Positions 1-8,261 of a stretch of DNA of 64,000 nt are shown one piece after another. Positions within the stretch are counted from its first letter, which is position 1, and each line of letters opens with the position of its first letter. The stretch covers positions 186,001 through 250,000 of the forward strand of contig NZ_CP053022.1 in NCBI RefSeq assembly GCF_013001025.1, written 5' to 3'. The notes beneath the pieces were generated by a model. It had not been told where the DNA came from. It saw only the letters and a program-made list of their open reading frames with translations, and made no database searches. This DNA comes from Sphingobium yanoikuyae (GTDB lineage: Bacteria; Pseudomonadota; Alphaproteobacteria; Sphingomonadales; Sphingomonadaceae). The translations under genes were made by a program, and so were the position numbers.

Positions 1-1638
1 CTTGCCGGTCGGTGAATCAAAGTCCGCGACCTCGGGAAGCACGATTCCCCTGTCCTTGGCGGCGGCGATCACGGCGAGCGCCAGCGGATGTTCGGACGCC
101 CGCTCCACGCCGGCGGCGAGCCGCAGCAGTTCGGTCTCTTCATAGCCTGTCGCCGGAATGATGCGGGTGACCGATGGTCGCCCCTCGGTCAGCGTACCTG
201 TCTTGTCGACGACGAGCGTGTCGATCTTCTCCATCCGCTCCAGCGCTTCGGCATTCTTGATGAGCACGCCGAGCCCCGCGCCCCGGCCGATGCCGACCAT
301 GATCGACATTGGCGTCGCAAGCCCCAAGGCGCAGGGGCACGCGATGATAAGCACGGCGACGGCGGCGATCAGGCCATGGGCCAGACGGGGTTCTGGCCCC
401 CAGATACCCCATACACCAAAGGCAATGAGCGCGATCAACAGGACGGCGGGCACGAACCATCCCGCGACCTGGTCGGCCAGGCGTTGGATAGGTGCTCGCG
501 AACGCTGCGCGTCAGCGACCATCTGGACAATGCGCGCCAGCATCGTGTCGCGGCCCACCTTCTCGGCGCGCATGACGAGGGCACCGCTCTGATTGATCGT
601 TCCGCCGATGACAGTGTCGCCGAGCGCCTTCGTGACGGGCATCGACTCACCCGTCACCATCGACTCGTCGAGCGAGGATCGGCCGTCTTCGACCTTGCCA
701 TCGACCGGTACTTTTTCGCCCGGCCTGACACGGAGGAGATCGCCGACGGCTACCTGGTCGAGCGATACCTCCTCGTCATTCCCGTCGGCGCCAATGCGGC
801 GCGCGGTCTTGGGGGCGAGGTTGAGCAGCGCCTTGATGGCGCCTGAGGTCCGCTCGCGGGCGCGCAGTTCGAGCACCTGTCCCAGCAGCACCAGCACGGT
901 GATGACGGCGGCGGCCTCGAAATAGATAGCGACTGTGCCGTCCATCATTCGAAACGCTGCGGGGAACACCCTCGGGGCGATGGTCGCGACCACGCTATAG
1001 GCCCAGGCCACGCCCGTCCCCATCGCGATCAGCGTGAACATGTTGAGGTTGCGCGTCCGGATGGACACCCATCCCCGTTCGAAAAATGGCCAGCCCGCCC
1101 AGAGTACGACCGGGGTTGCCAGTGCAAGCTGCAACCATCCGGACATGCGGGCCGGTACAAGATTGTGCAGTGCTGGGAACAGGTGGCTGCCCATTTCCAG
1201 GACAAAGACCGGGATGGTGAGCAGCACCGCGATCCAGAAACGCCGCGACATATCCAGGAGTTCGCCGCTTGGTCCGGTGTCTGCCGTCACAAGTTCCGGC
1301 TCGAGCGCCATGCCACAGATCGGGCATGGCCCGGGATGGTCTTGACGGACCTCCGGGTGCATGGGGCAGGTCCAGATCGCGCCTGGTTGAGCGACCATCG
1401 CCTCTTTGTCACCCGCGGACAAGTAGCGCACCGGCTCGGCGACAAACTTCGTGCGGCATCCGGCGCTGCAGAAATGATATTGCTCGCCATGATGCGAGGC
1501 ATGATGAGGCGTTGCGGCCGGATCGACCATCATCCCGCAAACCGGATCCTTGGCCGTCTTCGCGTCCGTGCCGCCGCCGTGCTTGGCCGCGCAGCAGCTG
1601 TGCGCACCCGAATTGCTTGCAGGAACAGGGTCAGTCAC
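1..1638 (-). CDS. copA: Cu+-translocating P1B-type ATPase CopA (C-terminus beyond window)
   Basis: Exports cytoplasmic Cu+ across the inner membrane using ATP. From the N-terminus the protein shows a Cys/His-rich tail, a YHS-type metal domain ([10 protein letters not shown]), a heavy-metal-binding domain with CPMHPE and CPICGMA, membrane segments, the TGES region, the CPC transport motif near 330-345 and the phosphorylation motif DKTGTLTEG near 183-210. The window begins inside the ATP-binding domain, so GDGVND and the last helices are not visible. The start is a GTG at 1638, chosen for the AAGGAG eight bases upstream. It is a diverged paralogue of the complete ATPase at 59131-61488. A CueR-like promoter lies immediately upstream, but no merR gene is adjacent. 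Confidence 0.93.
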   Translation of the reverse strand, partial: MTDPVPASNSGAHSCCAAKHGGGTDAKTAKDPVCGMMVDPAATPHHASHHGEQYHFCSAGCRTKFVAEPVRYLSAGDKEAMVAQPGAIWTCPMHPEVRQDHPGPCPICGMALEPELVTADTGPSGELLDMSRRFWIAVLLTIPVFVLEMGSHLFPALHNLVPARMSGWLQLALATPVVLWAGWPFFERGWVSIRTRNLNMFTLIAMGTGVAWAYSVVATIAPRVFPAAFRMMDGTVAIYFEAAAVITVLVLLGQVLELRARERTSGAIKALLNLAPKTARRIGADGNDEEVSLDQVAVGDLLRVRPGEKVPVDGKVEDGRSSLDESMVTGESMPVTKALGDTVIGGTINQSGALVMRAEKVGRDTMLARIVQMVADAQRSRAPIQRLADQVAGWFVPAVLLIALIAFGVWGIWGPEPRLAHGLIAAVAVLIIACPCALGLATPMSIMVGIGRGAGLGVLIKNAEALERMEKIDTLVVDKTGTLTEGRPSVTRIIPATGYEETELLRLAAGVERASEHPLALAVIAAAKDRGIVLPEVADFDSPTGK

Positions 1639-1665
1639 AGGCTCGTCTCCTTATCGACGAAAAGC

Positions 1666-1696
1666 AATCTGGGGCCTGACATCGTGTCAGGGTCAA
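1666..1696 (-). promoter_or_regulatory. MerR/CueR-type promoter of copA ATPase
   Basis: On the minus strand a -35 TTGACC (1691-1696) and a -10-like CAGATT (1666-1671) are separated by 19 bp, the long spacer typical of MerR-family promoters. The spacer holds a perfect dyad, CCTGACA-N3-TGTCAGG (1675-1691). The same arrangement precedes the second ATPase at 59075-59105. Regulation by CueR is inferred. Confidence 0.75.
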
Positions 1697-1742
1697 GCCC
1701 GACGAAAATATATTTTCGCGTGGCTGACTCTGCGCTGCCGCG

Positions 1743-2630
1743 TCAGCCGGACAACAGATTGTGGATGGCCGTCGCGGCCTTAGCCGCCTGACCTGCCGCA
1801 ACGGCAATTTGATCCAGTCCTTCAACCATGTCGCCGGCCGCGAACAGGCCGCCGACTGTCGTTTGCTGGTGCGCATCGACGACGATGCCACCTCCCCGGC
1901 TCAGGCCAGCGCCAGCCATTCGCGCCAATTCCGAGCGAGGGGCGGTTCCGAGGGCAACATAAAGGGTGTCGAATTGGAGCAATTGGCCATCGGCCAAATG
2001 GGCGTGCAGGAATTCTCCATCGATCGACAAATCTCGAACCGGCGCGCGTTCGACGGCAATACCGCCTCGAGCCAGATCTGCCGTCTCGGCTACCGACAAT
2101 TGCGAACTGTCTTGCGCGAGCAAGGTCACGGTGTCGCTATAGTGGCGAACGAACAAAGCCTCGGCCGCGCCATGGTCGGAGCAGCCCAGCACGGCCACTC
2201 GCTTGCCGCGGACCTCATAGCCGTCGCAGATCGGGCAATAACGTATCAATCCCTGGGCGACGCCTCGATCATGCGTTTCCTGCCTCATTCGGGGTCGATG
2301 ATTTGTGACGCCTTGGGCAAGCAATATTGACCGGGCACTGAAAGTCTTGGCATCTGTATCGACGACGAAACCTGTCCTGACCCGGTCGATGCGATCGACG
2401 AGCCCAGGGACCAATTCGGCACCGTATTGGGCGGCATGTCGATGCATACGGACAAGCAGATTTTCGCCAGAGATACCGTCTGGAAAACCGAGGAGGTTAT
2501 GTGTCGTCGGGATGCGGGTCGCGCGGCCATCGCCAGCATCGATGACCAGCGTAGAACGCAGAAACCGGGCTAGATAGGTGGCTGCTGTCAGCCCTGCGGG
2601 GCCGCCGCCGATGATGACGCAGTCGTACAT
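1743..2630 (-). CDS. Thioredoxin-reductase-like FAD/NAD(P) oxidoreductase
   Basis: Pyridine-nucleotide-disulfide oxidoreductase of 295 residues, close to TrxB length. It shows the N-terminal FAD loop GGGPAG, a redox CPICDGYE motif near residue 140 at the place of the TrxR active-site CxxC, an NAD(P)-binding stretch after it, and the C-terminal FAD motif AAGDM. The ATG at 2630 has AAGG six bases upstream. A predicted ECF-sigma promoter at 2664-2690 faces it, placing it in the copper regulon described here. Its partner (thioredoxin, glutaredoxin or another disulfide) cannot be told from sequence. A role in repairing copper-oxidised thiols is inference. Confidence 0.85.
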   Translation of the reverse strand: MYDCVIIGGGPAGLTAATYLARFLRSTLVIDAGDGRATRIPTTHNLLGFPDGISGENLLVRMHRHAAQYGAELVPGLVDRIDRVRTGFVVDTDAKTFSARSILLAQGVTNHRPRMRQETHDRGVAQGLIRYCPICDGYEVRGKRVAVLGCSDHGAAEALFVRHYSDTVTLLAQDSSQLSVAETADLARGGIAVERAPVRDLSIDGEFLHAHLADGQLLQFDTLYVALGTAPRSELARMAGAGLSRGGGIVVDAHQQTTVGGLFAAGDMVEGLDQIAVAAGQAAKAATAIHNLLSG

Positions 2631-2663
2631 GCGTGCCTTTCACTGAGCGCGGTCTTCACTGGT

Positions 2664-2690
2664 ATTACGCGGAATGAGGCTTCTTCCCTC
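2664..2690 (-). promoter_or_regulatory. Predicted ECF-sigma promoter (site 1) for the TrxR-like gene
   Basis: Minus strand reads GAGGGA (2685-2690), 13 bp, then CGCGTAAT (2664-2671). Spacing and both elements match ten other sites in the window. It lies 34 bp upstream of the start at 2630. Confidence 0.7.
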
Positions 2691-2728
2691 AAACGAGTGC
2701 GCGTTCTTCGAAAAAAAGGTCGGGTCGT

Positions 2729-2755
2729 GAGGGGTAAACCCCGTCGCTGCGTAAA
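2729..2755 (+). promoter_or_regulatory. Predicted ECF-sigma promoter (site 2), reading toward fliQ
   Basis: GAGGGG (2729-2734), 13 bp, TGCGTAAA (2748-2755). It is divergent from site 1 with 38 bp between them. The next plausible gene downstream is fliQ, about 190 bp away, so a long leader or an unannotated short transcript is possible. Confidence 0.65.
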
Positions 2756-2943
2756 ATCAGATGAAGCCCATCGCCTAGCAGGATGGACAGCCGAGGTGCC
2801 CACGGGTCGCAGCGTGGCGCGGGGGCGAGCGGATGTGGGGAAGACGGATTGGAATAAACCGATCGCGCTCCATGTCGCTCGCCCCGCAACAACCACAGGC
2901 CGCAACGTCAGGGGGCGACGAAACCATCATCGTCGGGGGAGAG

Positions 2944-3216
2944 ATGGAGACCTACAGCCCTTTTTCGGTTTCGATGGGCCAGGCGCTTTGGGTGATAATG
3001 GTTGTCGCTGGACCCCCGCTGATAATCATGCTGGTGGTCGGGCTCATTATCTCCATGATCCAGGCTGCGACTTCGATCAACGAACAGACTGTGAGCTTCG
3101 TCCCCAAGCTCCTGGCGTTCATTTTGTTCCTCGCGCTTTACGGGGCAACCGTTGGCGATCTCCTGATCGGCTACACCCGTGACCTGCTGACGCATATTCC
3201 GGACGATATCAGATGA
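2944..3216 (+). CDS. fliQ: FliQ-family export apparatus protein (orphan)
   Basis: Small membrane protein of the flagellar/type III export gate, normally found in a complex with FliP and FliR. From METYSPF the protein is 90 residues, the normal FliQ length, with two hydrophobic helices around a short loop (SMIQAATSINEQT) that is characteristic of the family. A longer reading from 2833 or 2872 is open, but the ATG at 2944 follows a GGGGGA and gives the family length. No fliP, fliR or other flagellar gene is nearby, so it is either a stray copy or has been recruited. It sits downstream of ECF site 2. Confidence 0.75.
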   Translation: METYSPFSVSMGQALWVIMVVAGPPLIIMLVVGLIISMIQAATSINEQTVSFVPKLLAFILFLALYGATVGDLLIGYTRDLLTHIPDDIR

Positions 3217-3301
3217 CGCGGGTCGCTTTTCGTCCTGGGCGGCCGCGCAAAAACTGTTCGTATACGGGGCGGAGTGTTAGCGTTGGAGAAGATCGACGCG
3301 A

Positions 3302-4600
3302 ATGGGGGAACGGGGTTTGGCGGAATTTGAATTGCTGGCGCGGCAACTGATCCAACGATGGAGGGAAGATCCGAACGCGACGTATCAGAGCTGGTTTCTA
3401 TGGGACGAGCGCATCAAGAATTTTCGTTCGATACGGCGTGGTCTCGCCCAGGTGGTCGCTGAAATCGAAGCCGGAAGGTTCGGCGTCGCCTATCGCGGAT
3501 CTTCGCTGGAAACGGTCGTTCATTCAGTCGCAGAACAGAGGCAGATCTTCAAAGGCGCGGACCATGCGTTTCTCTGGAAGCCCAAATTGCGGATCCCCGA
3601 CATCTATGAAAACCCGGCGAACCAGCGCGCCTTTGGCCGATTGCTCGATCACTGCGCCTGTTGCGACACCGCGGAAGAGATTATCGCAGGTATCCACACG
3701 ATTGATCGCCTGAACATCAAGGGGCTGGGGCCTGCGGTCGCCAATCTCCTCTATTTCCTGCATCCGACCCTCGTGCCGCCGTTCAACACCGCGATCGTCA
3801 ACGGCTATAACAAGCTGACCGGCGGCAAGGTGAAGCTCGGAAGCTGGCACCATTTTCTCGCCATGCGCTCGGGTGTGCTCGACCTGAACGAGCGGTTTCG
3901 CGATCTTCTGTCAAACGATCTGGGCGCTATTGGCGGCCTCCTGTTCGATATCGGCTCTGGCCGTTATCCGGCGCCGCCCCGCGACGAGGAAGACCAGACC
4001 CTGGGATCCTGGACCGCACGCCTCGAACAAGCTCGGGCGGAAGCACAAACGCTCAACAAAGCGCTGCAGAAGCAGGGCGAGAGTGATCGAACCCATTCGG
4101 AAATCCAGGCATGGCTGCGCGATATCGGTCTGGCCCTGGGGTATGACGTCTGGATCGCATCCAATGATCGGGGGCGACTGCATGACGGTGTGCGTTTGGG
4201 GGAGGGGTGCCTCGAGAGCTTGCCGGCTTCAATTTCGACGTCGACCGGAGCGGATGCTATCCGCCTCATTGATGTTTTGTGGCTGGAGCGGGGTGGTGAC
4301 CGGGTCGCGGCAGCCTTCGAAGTCGAACATTCGACTTCCATCTATTCGGGGATCGTCCGGATGCTCGATCTTGCCCTGAGCGGCAGCGACCTGCATGCCA
4401 CAGCCGGATTGTTCCTTGTCGCTCCAGATGCTCGCGAAAGCGAAGTGCGCGCGCAAATCGCAAGGCCGGCGTTCAGCCGGATCGCGGACCTGGAGATCGC
4501 CTATCTCCCTTATGGTGAGCTAGAACGGAACAAGGACGCGATTTCCCGGTTTGGCTCGGGCCTTAAAGCGATCAAAGCTATTTCGCGCGCGCTTCCATGA
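3302..4600 (+). CDS. Probable restriction-type nuclease of unknown specificity
   Basis: 432 residues with no signal peptide or membrane segment. The middle carries a helix-hairpin-helix-like stretch (IKGLGPAVANLLYFLHPT, near residue 140). Residues about 245-265 are rich in Ala, Glu and Gln and may form a short coiled coil. The C-terminal third contains IDVLW, followed about 15 residues later by AFEVEHS, an arrangement compatible with a PD-(D/E)XK-type nuclease core (D...ExE variant). No methyltransferase gene is adjacent. The nuclease call rests on the motif layout and is moderate. The gene stands alone between fliQ and convergent copD. Confidence 0.5.
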   Translation: MGERGLAEFELLARQLIQRWREDPNATYQSWFLWDERIKNFRSIRRGLAQVVAEIEAGRFGVAYRGSSLETVVHSVAEQRQIFKGADHAFLWKPKLRIPDIYENPANQRAFGRLLDHCACCDTAEEIIAGIHTIDRLNIKGLGPAVANLLYFLHPTLVPPFNTAIVNGYNKLTGGKVKLGSWHHFLAMRSGVLDLNERFRDLLSNDLGAIGGLLFDIGSGRYPAPPRDEEDQTLGSWTARLEQARAEAQTLNKALQKQGESDRTHSEIQAWLRDIGLALGYDVWIASNDRGRLHDGVRLGEGCLESLPASISTSTGADAIRLIDVLWLERGGDRVAAAFEVEHSTSIYSGIVRMLDLALSGSDLHATAGLFLVAPDARESEVRAQIARPAFSRIADLEIAYLPYGELERNKDAISRFGSGLKAIKAISRALP

Positions 4601-4607
4601 AGGCGGA

Positions 4608-5543
4608 TTACATCCCCGATGCAGGTGGGGCCAGCAGTCCTAACCATGCAACGAGGGCTAGAATGACAAGAGCGCATCCGGTTTCAATGGCGAGGCTGCG
4701 ACGAAGTGTTCCTATCGCCGAGGATGTATTGCCCGTTTCAATGGCTGCAGCGAGGGAGGGGGTCAGGAAGAAGCGATTGGCGGCGGCCAGCGTCAGCATG
4801 ACGCCGAACAGTATCAGCTTTGCCCCCAGCAGAAGGCCGTAGAGACTGGCAAAAAGGGAACCGAGCCGGGATGGTCCGATCAGGATCCAACTGTTGATGA
4901 ATCCCGACAGGATAAGCAGCCCTACGACTACCGATCCGACCTTTGCAAAGCCATCCAGCGCGCGGTGAGAAAGGTGGATATGATCGATCGCCATGCGAGC
5001 TGCAGGGCGGAAAATGAGAAGGCAAAGGGCGAATAATGCGCCTACCCAAATCCCCGCCGCCCAAAGATGGGTGATGTCGGCCCCAAGATGGACCCATCCC
5101 CGCAAGCCTTCGTCGGCAGCGCCATGCCCCGTCCAGGCCAAGGTCGCCAGAGCGACAGCGGCGGTCGCTGACAGCGACCACAGGGCGAAAGCGGGACGCC
5201 GCCAACCGACGATGGAAAAATAGAGCACGAGCAGGAGGGCCGCGACCCGTACCTGCCAGACCGTCCCGATCGCAGTGCCCGATATGAGAAGATTGACCGT
5301 GGCGCGGTCTACCTGATCGAGTGGCACGCCCCCCATCGAGGCCGCCAGGACCATCATGCCCAGGATAGATAATACGATACCGGCCAGCGCGATTGTCGCC
5401 AACACCGACCGGAAACGCAGGACCGAGCCGGATGCCCGCTCAGTCCCGCGCAACGTGTAGAGGCCGAACATCGGCAACCCGAAGAGGAGCATGAGATCGA
5501 GGAAAAGTCCCAGCCTCACTGCGATCGCTATGATGTCCGGCAC
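4608..5543 (-). CDS. copD: Copper resistance membrane protein CopD
   Basis: Inner-membrane protein of 311 residues with about eight hydrophobic segments. It is homologous to the copy at 57368-58312 (shared features: LFGLP near the start, GHGAA, LGADI/L.H.LAAG.WVGAL). CopD is thought to move copper across the inner membrane together with periplasmic CopC. The reading frame is open upstream to 5672, but that extension overlaps copC. The GTG at 5543 lies four bases beyond the copC stop and aligns with the start of the paralogue, so it is taken as the start. Transcribed with copC from site 3. Confidence 0.88.
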   Translation of the reverse strand: MPDIIAIAVRLGLFLDLMLLFGLPMFGLYTLRGTERASGSVLRFRSVLATIALAGIVLSILGMMVLAASMGGVPLDQVDRATVNLLISGTAIGTVWQVRVAALLLVLYFSIVGWRRPAFALWSLSATAAVALATLAWTGHGAADEGLRGWVHLGADITHLWAAGIWVGALFALCLLIFRPAARMAIDHIHLSHRALDGFAKVGSVVVGLLILSGFINSWILIGPSRLGSLFASLYGLLLGAKLILFGVMLTLAAANRFFLTPSLAAAIETGNTSSAIGTLRRSLAIETGCALVILALVAWLGLLAPPASGM

Positions 5544-5547
5544 GGTC

Positions 5548-5928
5548 TTACTGGACCTTGAAGGTGTAGCTGCCCTGGATGCGATGGGTGTCAGCAGAGA
5601 CGACGTGATAGTCGACCTTGTAGGTTCCAACCGGCAACGGCTTGGCAAGCGTCGCGACGAGCGTCTTGCCATCGGCGCCCACGGTGGCCTTGACGCCGTT
5701 CATCTTCATCGGCGCCATCTTCATGCCTGGCATTTCGGTCATCGTCAGGTCGAGCCCGGAAAATTGTGCGACGAGCGCTTCAGAAAAGACGAGCTGAATT
5801 CTGGTCGGGGCGGCGACCACGGCATTTGCGGCAGGGGTGGCGGCATTGAGCTTAGGGTGAGCCTGCGCAGCGGTAGCGGTGAGGACAGACGCCGCCATGG
5901 CGACGGCAAAGATTGTTTTACGAAACAT
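5548..5928 (-). CDS. copC: Periplasmic copper-binding protein CopC
   Basis: 126 residues: a Sec signal ending in AQA, then mature HPKL, whose N-terminal histidine is a conserved Cu(II) ligand of CopC/PcoC. The conserved end (VSADTHRIQGSYTFKV) includes the second copper-binding His region. A Met-rich MPGMKMAPMKM stretch in the middle could bind Cu(I). The ATG at 5928 is preferred over 5961 because GGAGA precedes it and the signal peptide then has normal length. First gene of copCD. Confidence 0.92.
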   Translation of the reverse strand: MFRKTIFAVAMAASVLTATAAQAHPKLNAATPAANAVVAAPTRIQLVFSEALVAQFSGLDLTMTEMPGMKMAPMKMNGVKATVGADGKTLVATLAKPLPVGTYKVDYHVVSADTHRIQGSYTFKVQ

Positions 5929-5966
5929 CGATTTCTCCATGGGCGGCGAGACTGCCGACACATCGA

Positions 5967-5993
5967 ATTACCCACCACGCGGCGCCACCCCTC
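5967..5993 (-). promoter_or_regulatory. Predicted ECF-sigma promoter (site 3) for copCD
   Basis: Minus strand: GAGGGG (5988-5993), 13 bp, TGGGTAAT (5967-5974), 39 bp upstream of the copC start. Divergent from site 4. Confidence 0.68.
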
Positions 5994-6062
5994 ATCAGGC
6001 GCGCAAGAATTCTGCAAATCAGAACCCCGGCGGGATTTGCGAATGAGATCTGCGCGACAGAT

Positions 6063-6089
6063 GAGGGATCGAAGCTTGCAGTGCGTATG
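6063..6089 (+). promoter_or_regulatory. Predicted ECF-sigma promoter (site 4) for cytochrome c and cnrYXH-like genes
   Basis: GAGGGA (6063-6068), 13 bp, TGCGTATG (6082-6089), about 60 bp upstream of the cytochrome start. It would make the sigma cassette autoregulated if the cytochrome and the Y, X and H genes form one operon. Confidence 0.7.
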
Positions 6090-6151
6090 GACAATTGGAT
6101 GGGTGTGAGAACCACCCGGATCCAAGGGACGCTGCCGCTCGGGAGGAAGCT

Positions 6152-6748
6152 ATGGAGAATGCTAGGACGACTTGGCTGCGCAGGCACTTTCCAAGTGTAG
6201 GTTTTATCGCTGCGACAGCGCTGGTCGGCGGCGCGCTAGCGGGGATCGTCGTCTATGTGGGTGCCTATGACATCGGGGCGGATTCGCCGCACACCAAACC
6301 GGTCTATTGGCTGATCGAGCAGCTCCGAGATCGTTCCATCGCCGTGCGATCTCGTGATGTGAATGTCCCGGCCAACCTTGGGGACGTGAAGCGGCTGCAG
6401 AGCGGGGCGGGGCTCTACACCGAGATGTGCAGCGGCTGCCATCTCGGGCCAGGACTGGAAAAGTCCGAAATCAGCCAGGGACTCTATCCGAGGGCGCCGG
6501 AGCTTTCCCGCGAGGAGCAAAGATCGCCAAAGGAGCAATTCTGGATCATCAAGCATGGGGTCAAGCTGACCGCGATGCCAGCTTGGGGTAAGACCCATAG
6601 CGACGAACTGATCTGGGATATGGTGGCTTTCGTAAGGCAACTTCCGCGTATGTCACCCGCCCAATATCAGGCGGCAATAGCCAGTGCGCCCGAAGACCAT
6701 GACGCGATGATGAAGGATATGCCCGGCATGACGAAGACGGCGCCATAG
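6152..6748 (+). CDS. Membrane-anchored monoheme cytochrome c
   Basis: 198 residues: an N-terminal membrane anchor (residues about 16-38), then one heme c site CSGCH near residue 95 and a likely Met axial ligand in the region around MPAWGKTH. The tail is Met/His-rich (MMKDMPGM). The ATG at 6152 has GGGAGGA upstream and removes an unsupported 19-residue extension. It lies between the copC promoter and the sigma cassette and may pass electrons in the periplasm, for example to or from the copper oxidases. That role is inference from location. Confidence 0.85.
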   Translation: MENARTTWLRRHFPSVGFIAATALVGGALAGIVVYVGAYDIGADSPHTKPVYWLIEQLRDRSIAVRSRDVNVPANLGDVKRLQSGAGLYTEMCSGCHLGPGLEKSEISQGLYPRAPELSREEQRSPKEQFWIIKHGVKLTAMPAWGKTHSDELIWDMVAFVRQLPRMSPAQYQAAIASAPEDHDAMMKDMPGMTKTAP

Positions 6749-6883
6749 CGTTGCGGCTGCTCCGTCGCTGTTGCTCAGATCTGCCCGCTATGTGCGATGC
6801 TTTGACGGACAGGCTGATAGAGGGGAAAGTAAAGAACACGTCCTGGGCCGTTGCCCCGGATTGATTGAGGATTGGACTTTTCG

Positions 6884-7165
6884 ATGGATACCGACCTGGA
6901 CCGGCTGCTGAGCCGCTTACGCAACGAACCGACGCATCCGGGGCTGATTGGTCTGGAGGATGCTGTGTTCCGACGCATAGCGGCATTGCCGCAGGTTTCG
7001 ACCGCGTCTCAATTCCGCCTCGGTGCGGTCGCGGCTTTCGGAGCGGTACTGCTGGGTATCGCCAGCAATGGCTTTACGCCGCGTGCCGAGGCGTCGGTCA
7101 CGCTATCGCCTTTCGGGCCATCAAATCCGCTTGCCCCTTCGACGCTGCTGGTAGGTTCTCAATGA
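6884..7165 (+). CDS. CnrY-like membrane anti-sigma factor
   Basis: 93 residues: a short cytoplasmic N-terminus (DLDRLLSRLRNEP) that would bind the sigma factor, one membrane helix (GAVAAFGAVLLGIAS) and a short periplasmic tail ending LAPSTLL. It is homologous to 56584-56853, which has the same position in its own cassette. The call rests on the order Y-X-H and the small one-helix design known from CnrY/NccY. Its stop overlaps the next start (ATGA). An in-frame TTG at 6872 is an alternative start. Confidence 0.72.
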   Translation: MDTDLDRLLSRLRNEPTHPGLIGLEDAVFRRIAALPQVSTASQFRLGAVAAFGAVLLGIASNGFTPRAEASVTLSPFGPSNPLAPSTLLVGSQ

Positions 7166-7599
7166 AGCCCAAATTGCTCCTCCTCGTCGCCATCGTCGCC
7201 TTTGCATCGGCGGTTGCGGGCGTGTTCCTGGGCCGCTACTTTTTCCCGCGGCCCAAGGCAGCCGGCGTCGAGCTCCACGATGTCTTGCACAGCAAGCTCG
7301 ATCTGGATGATCGTCAGAAGGCCAAGATCGAGCTGCTAGAGCAGGGTTTCGCCGTGCGTCGGCGCGCGCTGGAGCTTGAACTGCGATCGGACAATGCGCG
7401 TCTCGCAGCCGCGATCGAGGTCGAACATGGCGAAGGGCCGCGTGTGACCGCGGCCGTCGATCAGTCGCATCAGGCAATGGGCGAACTGCAAAAGGAAACG
7501 CTCGGGCACATCTTCGCCATGCGGCAAATCCTTCGCCCCGATCAGGCCAAGACCTTCGATCAGGCGGTGGTTCATGCGCTCACCGACGATGCACGGTGA
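7162..7599 (+). CDS. CnrX-like periplasmic metal sensor
   Basis: 145 residues: an N-terminal membrane anchor, then a helical periplasmic domain. The metal-ligand pattern of CnrX is recognisable: HDVLH (two His four apart), a glutamate about 17 residues later, and HIFAM (His and Met four apart) near the end, matching CnrX H42, H46, E63, H119 and M123. In the known system metal binding to CnrX releases the sigma factor from CnrY. The metal sensed here is unknown; copper is suggested by the target genes. It overlaps its neighbours on both sides by four bases. Confidence 0.82.
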   Translation: MKPKLLLLVAIVAFASAVAGVFLGRYFFPRPKAAGVELHDVLHSKLDLDDRQKAKIELLEQGFAVRRRALELELRSDNARLAAAIEVEHGEGPRVTAAVDQSHQAMGELQKETLGHIFAMRQILRPDQAKTFDQAVVHALTDDAR

Positions 7600-8168
7600 G
7601 TCTGGATCTCCAGGCGTGTTCGGACGGTGAACTAGCGGCACTGACGCTTGCCGGTCGGCAGTCGGCTTTCGCCGAGATTATGCGTCGGCACCAGACAGCG
7701 ATATTTCGACTGGTGCGCGGCCTGGTCGGGAATGCCGAGGAAGCACTTGATCTCACGCAGGACTGCTTTGTATCCGCGTTCAGCCATCTGCGGAAATATG
7801 ATGGTGCGCGTCCGTTGCGCGCCTGGCTATCCCGGATCGCGATTAACAAATGTCGCGATTGGCGCCGCCGCCAGAGGGTGCGGCAGCTCTTCACATTTGG
7901 CTCCGCGCCGTCGGATGATGAGATTGAGCAAGTGCCGGATGACGCACCCTCCGCACATGCCAGTGCTGAATCGAAAATAGAGGTGGAGCGACTGTCGGCG
8001 GCGATCAGCGCATTGCCTGCCACGTTGCGTGAAGTCCTGATGCTCAGGACCGTCGAAGGGCTCAGTCAATCAGAGGCCGCCAAAGCGCTTTCCGTCAGTA
8101 GCAAGGCTGTGGAGACGCGCCTGTATCGCGCGCGCGCGCGCCTCGCAGAAATACTCGCTGAGGAATGA
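7596..8168 (+). CDS. ECF sigma factor, CnrH-like
   Basis: 190 residues with the two conserved ECF regions: sigma-2 (DLTQDCFVSAF through AWLSRIAINKCRDWRRR) and sigma-4 (LREVLMLRTVEGLS through KAVETRLYRARARL). The GTG start overlaps the sensor stop (GTGA). It likely recognises the GAGGGG-N13-TGCGTA sites listed here. One of them starts at its own stop codon and drives the next gene, copA. It is paralogous to 55581-56147. Confidence 0.9.
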   Translation: MSLDLQACSDGELAALTLAGRQSAFAEIMRRHQTAIFRLVRGLVGNAEEALDLTQDCFVSAFSHLRKYDGARPLRAWLSRIAINKCRDWRRRQRVRQLFTFGSAPSDDEIEQVPDDAPSAHASAESKIEVERLSAAISALPATLREVLMLRTVEGLSQSEAAKALSVSSKAVETRLYRARARLAEILAEE

Positions 8169-8193
8169 GGGGTGCGCGCTGCTCGCGCGTAAG
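8167..8193 (+). promoter_or_regulatory. Predicted ECF-sigma promoter (site 5) for copAB
   Basis: GAGGGG (8167-8172), 13 bp, CGCGTAAG (8186-8193). It overlaps the sigma gene stop codon, exactly as in the second cassette at 55558-55584. Confidence 0.7.
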
Positions 8194-8261
8194 GATAAAG
8201 AGATACCGCGCTTAAGCGTCTTTTCAGACCCAAAGTGCTGCACGTTGAACAAGGAGATATT

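Noticed and set aside
3361..3388. GAGGGA ... ACGTATCA inside the nuclease gene
   Set aside because: Spacing is off by one and it lies in coding sequence.
6816..6842. GAGGGG upstream of the first anti-sigma gene as a further ECF site
   Set aside because: The nearest CGT box is two bases too close and lacks GTA; the cassette is better served by site 4.
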